The notes under the pieces are model-generated. The model made no database searches. It was not told where the DNA came from and was given only the letters and a program-made list of their open reading frames with translations. This document shows, one piece after another, positions 55,612 to 64,000 of a stretch of DNA of 64,000 bases (position 1 is the first letter of the stretch; each line of letters starts with the position of its first letter). Source of the DNA: Schistocephalus solidus. Taxonomy: Eukaryota > Platyhelminthes > Cestoda > Diphyllobothriidea > Diphyllobothriidae. The translations under genes and the position numbers were made by a program. The stretch is from the NCBI GenBank assembly GCA_017591395.1, contig WEDG01000722.1:1-64000 (forward strand), written 5' to 3'.

Positions 55612-56857
55612 TTGTCTCGTACAGGTAGTGAATGCTCCTGTGACCGCCTCTACCTGGTACCCAACTCTCACATGTGGCTCCTCGAAGTTGAGTTCTTCCC
55701 AGCGGCCACACCCCGAGCAAACATCACGAACGGCGGGATAAACCAGGTGAGGGTCTCTGGTGTTGTGTGTGCCTCCATACCCAGTATGTCTGACTCACGA
55801 AATTTCCCACTCGCCCCTCTCAAAAAGTCCTACGATGGGGGCGACAGCAACCCCGTAGGCCGCCCAGGCTAACTCGGGTCGTTCTCCCACTAAAACAAAA
55901 CCATGATTCGTAGTGGAGTTCGACAACCGTCTGGGATGAAGCAGCCCTATTTAGGGACAGCACTGCTTACATCCTCGCGGAGGAAGGGGCTAGAAAATAT
56001 GCCCTAAAAAATGCTGGATCTCACGTCTTCTGCAGCCGGCCGCGGCCCGCAGATCACAAAATACGCGGTCTAAAACTCAAACAAACAACAATATCCTCCG
56101 TCCCCATCCGCCACGCCATACCCTCCAGGCTGCTCTGGTGAGTCAGCTCACACTAGCAGCCTGGAATGTTCGTTTCCTGTAAGACAATCCTAGGAGCAAC
56201 TGGTCGGAACGGAGGATGGTGCTCGTCGCTCGGGAACTGGCCCGCTACAAGGTGAACATTGCTACTCTCAGTGAAACCCTATTCTCTGAGCAGGATCAGC
56301 TGGAGAATATGGGCGCCGGCTACATTTATTCTTGAGCTGCCGGCCAAATGCAGAGCGATGCGACGCTAGTGTCTCCTTTGCCATCCGGAATGACATCGTG
56401 GGACGTCTGCCCTGTCTGCCGCAGTGTATCAATGATCACCTGATGAGCTTCCGCAGCCTCATCGGGGAGACAAGTTCGCCACCATCATCAGCGCCTACGC
56501 TCCCCCAATGACGAGCTCAGATGCGGCGAAGGACAAATTCTACGAGGACCTGCACACCCTGCTAGGTGCCGAAGGTGGACAAGTTAATTGTCCTTGGTGA
56601 CGTCAATGCCTGCGTCGGGACGAACCACGCTGCCTGGCAGGGAATGCTGGGTCCCCACGGTCTCAGTAGCTGTAACGAATACAGCCTCCTTCTTCTGCAA
56701 ACGTGTGCGGAATACCGTTTCCTGCTGACCAGCACCTTCTTCCGCCTTCCCACGCGGGATAAGGCCACGTGGATGCGCTCCTCGGTCACGGCGCTGGCAG
56801 CTTCTGGACTATGTTCTTGTCCGGAGGCGAGATCGACAGGACGTGCTGGTAACCATG
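55612..56857 (+). mobile_element. RTE-like retroelement, 5' region and endonuclease
   Basis: A leader (55612-56140) with one open 86-codon frame (55612-55872) of unknown meaning. Then EN blocks: LTLAAWNVRFL, VARELARYKVNIATLSET (catalytic Glu), [19 protein letters not shown] in shifted frames, [20 protein letters not shown] (usual GDFNARVGTDH), [13 protein letters not shown] and [20 protein letters not shown]. It ends abruptly at 56857, so no RT. Confidence 0.8.
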
Positions 56858-57073
56858 AATCGTAGGTTTTTTGAAAAATTCTTTTTTATCTTTATTTAGA
56901 GTAATTCATATATAAGGAAGAGGGCAAGCGCTCTTTCGACTGCCAAGATTCCTACCCTTATGTATACGGCCACTACACCTCCCTGTCTATTTTCTCGGTC
57001 TCTTTGAAATAGCTGGTATCCATCTATTGAAACCTCACTATCCGCGATTCCGGCTTTGAGCCACGTTTCCGTT
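56858..57073 (-). mobile_element. Family D fragment (endonuclease part)
   Basis: Matches 43295-43515 closely. It covers the - strand EN from the TETW region to the strand before YRPP, and ends where the TAC microsatellite begins. Confidence 0.8.
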
Positions 57074-57154
<81 letters not shown>

Positions 57155-57174
57155 TACTACTACTACTACTACTT

Positions 57175-57228
<54 letters not shown>

Positions 57229-57258
57229 ATACTACTACTACTACTACTACTAATACTT

Positions 57259-57291
<33 letters not shown>

Positions 57292-57307
57292 TTACTTCTA
57301 TTACTAC
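57074..57307 (+). repeat. TAC (CTA) trinucleotide microsatellite
   Basis: About 230 bases of CTA/TAC units with occasional interruptions (TTC, TAT, AAT). The poly-Leu/Tyr frame through it is a repeat artefact. Confidence 0.97.
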
Positions 57308-57364
57308 AACTATCATAAATAACACACCTGCTAGTGGTACCAGCACTAAGTATACAATAACTTC

Positions 57365-57476
57365 AACGAAAATTTCTCTTATTACTACTACCACCATTAA
57401 AATACTCATAATGCGTGCTCAACGAAAATTTCTCTTATTACTACTACCACCATTAAAATACTCATAATGCGTGCTC
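57365..57476 (+). repeat. Perfect 56-bp tandem duplication
   Basis: 57365-57420 is repeated at 57421-57476 without a visible mismatch. Flanked by degraded TAC repeats. Too young or too recently made to have diverged, or an assembly effect. Confidence 0.9.
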
Positions 57477-57739
57477 ATAATAATACCACTCTTTCTGTTA
57501 CTACAACAGTCATCCCTACCACTACCGACAAAAGCACTACTACAATCGGAATGGTCCAATAATTTCGGAGAGATTCCGATTTTGTTGATGTTGCTTCAGC
57601 AATTTTACACCCAACCGAATGGGGGCGGGGGGTTTAGGTTATAAAAACATAGAAACCGGTTTCACAGCGAATCCAGTGTTTTTGAAATTGCATTAGTTAT
57701 TTAACACCCAACCGTAAGGAGGGTTCAGAAAATCCAAAC

Positions 57740-58400
57740 CTTAAAACCCACTTATTTAAGTTGGCATTATATTGATAAAACACAACGTCAGCTTGGCTGC
57801 GAATCTGATTGTTGCTTCTCTGTCATCTCAACAAGATCTCTTCGCCAAGATTATTGGAACACTTGTAAGGCCACATTTTGAGTATGCTATACAAGCCACC
57901 AGATCTCGGACTTTTCATGATCAGTATTGTTTTGAAAAGTTCAAAGGAGAGCCACCAAAAGGGTTCATAGTCAAATATTCTTGCCATATGCAATCTGCCC
58001 TATAAAACTTGATCTAGGGGTTTTAACAAATTTGAATAATGCGTTCGACCCAATTATGAAAATTTTGGCAGCCACGTTGGTTCGGATCCAACCAAAGTCA
58101 CCGAGTTTTTCAACAATTAGGTCAAAGGAAACCTTAATCAGATGCGTGGAGATCTCTTCGGGCATTCTGCATTGCGATATTTAAAAGAAAACTTGACAAA
58201 TATTTACTTTGCTGGACATAGATTCAGCTAAAATGAATGTAACAGTGGGATCTAGGCACAGTCATCCTAAAGGATCGATGATTACCTATTGCAACGTACA
58301 CAGTGTCTTAGTGCACCATACTTACTTTTACTTTGCAAATAAGGTACTCGAAACGTTCATGCCTGTTTCTCTCAATAAAGTGAACTGAACTGAAAATTAA
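57740..58400 (+). mobile_element. CR1-like RT C-terminal fragment (F) with tail
   Basis: The open piece 57772-58005 reads LAANLIVASLSSQQDLFAKI, GTLVRPHFEYAIQA and CFEKFKGEPPKGF (usual LEKVQRxATK). Shifted frames give IFKRKLDKYLL, then a 3' UTR and a GTGAACTGAACTGAA tail near 58395. 5'-truncated. Confidence 0.65.
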
Positions 58401-58694
58401 ATTGAATTGTGTATAATTAGGATAATAGGCATTGCCTTTGCATAACCTATTAAAAACGGTTAACTATTCAACTTAAAATAACTATATTGCCATAAAGAAG
58501 GGAGTAACACATGTACTTAGAAAAATATTTTTGCACCATTTAGGATTAAAGCACAGTTCGCTGAAGGATAAAGTATACCATGAAATAATAGATTGCATTC
58601 TTATCCGTAGGTATGAACCAATCGTTGGTTTAGTGTAACAGCGCTTTCCTAACCTGTCCAATGGCATCTTTCATGTTAACAAGCATCTGGTTTA
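58401..58694. other. AT-rich spacer
   Basis: Nothing recognised between two oppositely oriented LINE fragments. Confidence 0.4.
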
Positions 58695-59430
58695 TTTTTG
58701 AATGCCTCTGTCATGTCTGCCATTATAACATCCTCAGGAAGGCCATTCCAGACACCGAACACTCCCTGCGAAAACGATTATCACCGAACATCCTGGTAAA
58801 ATAAGGTTTCTCAAAGTTTGACAGAGGTCCCGTGCAGGTTTTTTGCTCTGGCCAGTGCAAAGAATCCACCAAAGTACAGGGCGCAGTTCTCACGAACCGG
58901 TAATTCTGTAAGAGATCTCCTCGAAGCTGCCGGTATTCAAAAGGAAACAGATTAAGCGCATCAAGTCTGCATTCGTATTTTAAAGCATTTAGGCCTTTCA
59001 AAATTTTCTTCGCCCTCCTTTGAACCCTTTCCAGCAACCGTCAATCATTTTCAGCCAAGGTCCTTGCACCTAGATACCATATTCGAGGTGTGAACGAATA
59101 AGGCCCCGTATATGTTTCCATATAGCTTCTTATCTATATCTAAGAAAGTAATTTTAATGGTGAACAGAGCTTCGGTTACCTTTTTGCCGCCCTGAGACAA
59201 TGAGAAAAGGGCTTTAGAGATGACGAAACGGTGATTCTAAGGTCTTTTTGTTCGGTTACAAATGACAGGCACCTTTCACGAAGGAAATATTGAAAAGCAT
59301 TTTCATTGGTCCTTTTCTTCTTAGGCTTGAGCTGCAGAACGACACACTTCTCAATGTTAAACCTCAGCAGTCATATATCAGATCATTCATTTAAGCGGTT
59401 AAATGTTTGCAGGGTCTGTTCATCATTGTT
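58695..59430 (-). mobile_element. CR1-like RT C-terminal fragment (G)
   Basis: On the - strand: LLRFNIEKCVVLQLKPKKK, QKDLRITVSSSLKPFSHC, KKLYGNIYGALF, then the open piece 58723-59037 with [40 protein letters not shown] and [19 protein letters not shown]. It covers the region after motif C. No tail and no catalytic motifs. Confidence 0.75.
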
Positions 59431-59939
59431 GATGCGGATCCGGTGCAAATACTGAAGACTGAACGATGGGGCATCCATGTAGCGACTGAGGACGTTGAGA
59501 GTAGCATAGGCAGCGGAATATATCACATGGAATAATTTCTGGTTATATAACGCTGAACCGAATCTTTAAACACCTTGTCAAGCACGCGTTTATAGAGAAA
59601 GATCGGAAATGGTTTAAAGCTTATGAAATAAATGTTACGGCAACTAATTGGCAGAATAACAAAAGGGAAAATAAACATACAAACGAATACTGAGGAGCCG
59701 TTCAGATGATCCATTTGGAGTGAGAGGTGGTCACATAATCTTAGTTAGCTGCCAGTGGGGCTTGCTGTGCTGTCTGTAACTGCGGGTAAGCGTCGTGGAT
59801 ATACTGACGGTGATGGGGCATGTGCGAGCAAACGATAGCAAGGAGACGGCGTCGGCGTGAGAAGAGAAGGAACGCCGGTCATCTTCGCCTACAAACGATT
59901 ACACAATTCCCATCTGGGGGCTGCGCGAAAAGTGTCAAT
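59431..59939. other. Unassigned region
   Basis: May include upstream remnants of the G copy up to about 59560. No other feature recognised. Confidence 0.3.
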
Positions 59940-60170
59940 ACATTCAAACAACTCATTCAATCTTATCCTGTGTTACAGTTTCTTTAAAAAGTAAATTTGC
60001 ATAATGGAACGTGTCTCGTTCAATCCGTGAGAAGGCCCTTTTCAGGCACCATGCTGAGCAAACATGTGTGCATTGGTTACTAATCAAACACCAGCGAAGC
60101 TCACTGGCTAGTGTAAAGGGGCTTAGAAATGACTTGAAGTTACAAGATGGTTCCATTCTGACAATAGCTG
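59940..60170 (-). pseudogene. Possible LINE RT scrap
   Basis: - strand LKRAFSRIERDTFHYANLLF resembles the LKRAFxRIExDxF block that follows the LKDLGI motif in some flatworm CR1-like RTs. Only about 70 codons and no second motif, so tentative. Confidence 0.35.
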
Positions 60171-62553
60171 TGGAGCCTACTATCCATTTATGCAGTGTTC
60201 GCCAACGTTCACCACTATTTTAAGTAAAAGTTTGCCTCTCTCTTGGCTAACAGCCTTTTCCCATCTCCCTCCAGCTTGGTTAACAGAAAGATTTTCTTAA
60301 CCACTTAAAACCCAGGTCCGCTGATTCCCGCCCTCTACTCTACATGGGATCTGCAAATTAGAGTTTATTAATGATGATTCTATAATTTATAGCCCAAATG
60401 ACTATTAATGTACTGCCAAAATACCGCTCCATGGACTTCCACTTGTGGAGATATATATATTCTCCCCATATTTCATCCTTTTCCTGATTACTGTTTGTGC
60501 GGATACGCAAGACAAATCTTTCCTAGCCCTGTCTACGCTATTTTTTCACCAAAAATGTTTACAAACAATTTTTTCTTTTACTTTGCACTATAGTGGGGCC
60601 TTCATGCAGTCTTAGCAGATTCACGAGTCGGAAATTGAGACTTTCCAGGAGAGCTGCTAAGGATCGATCATGATTTATGAAACTAAGCTTCATTTCTTGA
60701 TACTATGTCCTTTGAGACTCCACAATGCAAGTAAACATTTTGATGACCATACTTACGAACAATATGCGAGGTAGGGTAGGAAAGTATTGTCTTAAATAGG
60801 GAAATTGTATTCAATGTTTTGTGAGGGTATTTGGCAACGCGTTTGAAACCCCCGTTTTTTACTTGCTGATTTTTTTATAGATAGCATAAAAACGTTTCTG
60901 AATATTGCTACTTTTGATGATGTATTCACTAAAAGCATCGTTGTTTTAGACGAAAATTTCTGCGTAAATTCGGTATGGTATCTGGTTCAAATTCAGAATG
61001 TGGAGGAGAAAAAGGGGCCCATGGGATCATCCTAATACCACTTGAAGAAATGCTGTGACTTCATCTCTACGACTCATTCGAAGGGACCATCTCCTGGTTA
61101 ACCATCACGTATTCATGCGCAATTTAATTGAGTTGATAGGCAGGTGAGGTTAACGTTTCACTTGGAGCCTGTCCTGTCCGATCAGTTCCGCTTCCAAAGC
61201 AAGTCCACCTCCTTGCTTCGGGCACGACTGAGGGAATCTATGAAGGAACTTACATCTTTCCATGTAAGATTGGTGTTTTAGAACGTGAGATAACTATATC
61301 CTTTATAAACCTGTGCGTGGAGGCCTGTAGGCCATGGTCAAATTGAAGAAGAAAGAAGGAGTCACACACGTCTCCAAAAAGGGCTCCTTTGATAGGGTTC
61401 ATTACACCAATGGTGAGACTTGGAGCCTTGAGACACTACAGTGATGTTTTCAAATCGGTCTATATTAAAATATCAAAGACCACGTTGCGATTGTTGTACA
61501 AATGTTGTGTGCACCTCAAATACTACGAATTAATGCCGTCATCCGGGTGGTATTTGGTTGGATATAGATGAAAGGTGCTGCACTGAACTTAAATGGCCAT
61601 CGCCTATGCCCACCGTTGGTAACGATCATTTGGAAAAGTTATCTGGCTATTCGTACCCCTAATGATTCGAAAGAGTTTAATATTGTTGAAAAATATGACC
61701 TTGATTAGTCGAGATGGTTAAGGCTGTAATAACAAAGCGACTAAAGGGTAAGAACCGAGAGCTGCTCACTGAGGTTCACTTCTAAACAGATTAGTTGGGC
61801 CCGATTGCTCCTCACCGACACAGGTGCAGAATTATTCGGTCAATCAGAAATGAGTTTATTCAATTGAGAAGTTTTCCTGCGATCATCAGGACGCTTAGTT
61901 TATGCAAAAGTAATTGATATGAAATATAAGGGGAGGTTTTACGTCAATCAATACAGGCTACATGCGTTTCAAAACCCTCTTATAGAACGTAATTTCAGAC
62001 AATTAGGGAAGTGAGAAGATTTGAAAGTCAGCAACGTCATCATCGAACACTATACTGCGAATTCTGTTATTTTGTATTTTCAAAGAATTATTATACGGCA
62101 AGGTTTATAAAGATTTATATTGTCAGGAAAATAGGAAAGTAAAATTTACTTACCTAAAGTTCTCTTCACCTCTTTTAATTAACTACATTGGCGGTCTTCT
62201 AAACCACATGTTTCAATAAGTATATCGGTAAGTAGGCACGCACCGATTGGTTAGAGGACTCACTCGTCCTGTTGCGCCTTTGGGTTCACTCTCAAGCCCC
62301 ACCAGCAGCCGCAGGGCGGCTTATGATATAGGCAGAATAACATCATCGACAAAAACAAGGGAGACTAGAATGACAATTTCTGGTTTTTTAGCCATCATCA
62401 GTCAGACATACCGAAACACAAGCGCTGAGGCGCTCGAGGCTTAAACTTGCTCCAACGCTTTCTTTACTGCGCCATAAGCTCGATGTCTTGCCCGTTTCGA
62501 TCGGGAATATTAACAAAGGTAAGCAGGTAATCATCGACCGGTTACAGATCTCA

Positions 62554-62555
<2 letters not shown>
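60171..62555. other. 2.4-kb region with no recognised feature
   Basis: AT-rich, only short frames (up to about 65 codons) and no retroelement block, splice-consistent exon series or structured repeat that I can support. Could hold introns of a host gene whose exons lie outside the window. Confidence 0.4.

Positions 62556-62584
<29 letters not shown>
62556..62584. repeat. TA dinucleotide microsatellite
   Basis: About 29 bases of alternating T and A. Confidence 0.97.
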
Positions 62585-62586
<2 letters not shown>

Positions 62587-62659
62587 TGGTATTGCAATGC
62601 AGGTATCCCAAGATGTTCAATAAGAAAAGACGAAAAGCGTTGGGAAAACAAAGAATTTA

Positions 62660-62705
62660 ATGCGTAAATTTTCGAGACTGGTCCCCCAGCTCGTCGCCAG
62701 ACTAC
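62660..62705 (-). ncRNA. Hammerhead-like core in Penelope 3' region
   Basis: - strand CTGGCGA (62694-62700; CTGANGA with A to G), one base, stem GAGCTGG/CCAG-T-CTC closing a GGGA loop, then GAAA (62670-62673). Same order as the cores near 36100 and 36613, but unrelated stem sequences. Confidence 0.4.
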
Positions 62706-62841
62706 GGGCTTTGTACAGGAACAATTAATTAATTAACCATGTTTAACAAAGTATTCTACGGTTGGGTGAAATCCGATCAATTACCGTTGACTGCATTTTG
62801 TCATCCTGTCATGATTGGATCTGCGTGTTTGACTTTGTCCT

Positions 62842-63150
62842 AAAATATTTTGTATGCGGCATCCAAATTGATACGCCGGTTGATGCATGCCTTATCTGAC
62901 TGCATTGCTTCCAGGAATTCATGCCCTTTTCTGGTTGGGCAGGTGCCAACAATCAGTGTTTCCTCCCATGCAAATGTATGCCCTGTTGTCAGTGTATGCG
63001 TAGCCATTTTGGATAAATGGTCTTGTCTTCTAACCGCTAACTGATGTTCGGTTAGACGGGTTTAGACAGATTTCCCAGTTTGCCCACAATAAACGGCATT
63101 ACAACTGGAACATGGGATTTTGTAGACAACACCTTTTTACCAAAGTAGCT
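62842..63150 (-). pseudogene. GIY-YIG endonuclease domain of Penelope element
   Basis: GVVYKI, then ten residues on, VYCGQTGK form the GIY-YIG pair (VVY and VYC variants). Zinc-binding-like CSSC precedes the second part. The catalytic Arg region follows as TRLTEHQLAVRR. One in-frame stop after GKSV. Such domains nick target DNA for Penelope integration. Confidence 0.8.
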
Positions 63151-63299
63151 AACCCTGTGCTTTGGGTGTACAAATTGTGAGCGTAAAGTAGATGTAGCGT
63201 GTTGTGCTACTCGCATCTGGTGTTTTATCAGCTGTCTTTTGACATGCTCTGATACATTTTTCACGTATGCAAGAGTTCGCCAGGTCATTTTTTGAGTGC

Positions 63300-64000
63300 C
63301 TGGGTGGCTGCGATACGTAGAGGATAAATTTTTCATCATCAAGAAAGAACTGTTAGACCTGCTACACAAAAATCTAAACTCAACATTTCCAGGAATTGAA
63401 TTCACGTTCGAGACGGAAGCTGATGGGCAACTCCCATTTCTGGATGTCCTCGTACATCGGAAACTGATGGATCCATCCAAACCTCAGTTTACCGCAAAGA
63501 AACATATTTTCAGGTCATCCTACACTTTGAGAGTAATCATCCTGTCTCTCACAAAAGAAGTTCTGTCTACAGTCTCCTAAATCGAGCCAAAACACACTAC
63601 TCTGATGAAGAAAGTTATCGGGCAGAAATGAAATACCTCTTTTTTTGTTCTCTAAAAATTGATACTCGCGTGACTTCGTGCATCGATGCCTGAAGCGGCA
63701 AGAATTAAAAAGAGAAAATTATTTCAAATGACACGGTCACAATAGCACCCAAAACAATGACCTGGCGAACTCTCCCGTACATAAGAAATGTATCAGAGCT
63801 TGTCGAAAGACAGCTGAAAAAACAACGGATGCAAGTAGCACACCAACCTACATCTACTTTACACTCAGAAATTGTACACCCTAAGGCAAGGGTTAACTAC
63901 ATTGATAAAAAAGGTGTTGTCTACAAAATCCCATGTTCCAGTTGTAATGCCGTTTATTGTGGCCAAACTGGGAAATCTTCTCAACCCACCTACACGAACT
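63300..64000 (+). mobile_element. Penelope-like element, RT end into GIY-YIG, runs off the window
   Basis: The open piece 63296-63580 has WLRYVEDKFFIIKKELLDLL (motif C YVDD changed to YVED), FPGIEFTFETEADGQLPFLD and VLVHRK. In shifted frames to the edge: MTWRTLPYIRNVSELVERQL, GVVYKIPCSSCNAVYCGQTG at about 63914-63976. Same subfamily as the inverted copy at 62640-63299, with which it lies head to head. Incomplete at the right edge. Confidence 0.85.

Larger units (their letters stand above)
62640..63299 (-). mobile_element. Penelope-like element, C-terminal part with GIY-YIG
   Basis: On the - strand: MTWRTLAYVKNVSEHVKRQL, HPKHRVSYFGK, then the GIY-YIG core KGVVYKIPCSSCNAVYCGQT followed by GK, HQLAVRRQDHLSKMATHTLT, GHTFAWEETLIVGTCPTRKG and EAMQSDKACINRRINLDAAY, with a stop at 62842-62840. 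There is one frameshift before the GIY-YIG and one stop after GKSV. The 3' region contains a hammerhead-like core. A different Penelope subfamily from 36590-39620. Confidence 0.85.

Noticed and set aside
57056..57409. Poly-Leu/Tyr and Val-rich frames
   Set aside because: Translations of the TAC microsatellite.

Overview
The window reads as platyhelminth nuclear DNA, most likely a tapeworm of the Spirometra/Dibothriocephalus/Schistocephalus kind. This placement is inference. It rests on AT-rich non-coding DNA, dense CR1-like, RTE-like and Penelope-like retroelements, and host genes with introns of only 32-38 nt at their 5' ends followed by kilobase introns, a pattern known from flatworms. There is no bacterial-style operon, CRISPR array or rRNA gene, and I recognised no tRNA gene.

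Two host genes can be reconstructed exon by exon. A magnesium-dependent phosphatase-1 (MDP1) homolog runs from 27652 to 35555 on the + strand in five exons coding 171 residues. Its third intron holds an RTE retroelement that is itself split by a 1.6-kb GC-rich repeat block. An intact V-type H+-ATPase subunit e homolog lies at 40613-40922 on the - strand in three exons coding 80 residues, with introns of 32 and 35 nt. A further first-exon candidate lies at 39988-40185 (-).

Almost everything else is retroelement. From 175 to 27170 the DNA is a nearly continuous pile of CR1-like copies in both orientations. Here they are sorted into subfamilies: A1-type, A2-type (close relative of A1-type), B, C, D, and isolated C-terminal fragments (E, F, G). 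Each autonomous copy has an ORF1 with an RRM-like region, then an apurinic-type endonuclease (EN) and a reverse transcriptase (RT). Nearly all are broken by stops and frameshifts. The large landmarks are a tail-to-tail inverted pair of family B (6925-14950) with a near-identical central tract, two parallel A2-type/A1-type composites (20290-25435 and 44697-47467), and a twin-primed B insertion (17584-18207). Penelope-like elements lie at 35990-39620 and 62640-64000 (running off the right edge). Family D fills 41190-44340, an A1-type copy with ORF1 fills 47798-51746, and RTE fragments lie at 53030-53890 and 55612-56857.

The most interesting signal is a structure in the 3' UTR of five copies from subfamilies A1, A2 and B. 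An outer stem and an inner stem flank a symmetric internal loop made of two T (U) runs. The stems vary in sequence between copies but keep pairing. This is the architecture of an ENE, an RNA element that clasps a poly(A) tail in a triple helix. Second are hammerhead-ribozyme-like cores in four Penelope 3' or LTR-like regions.
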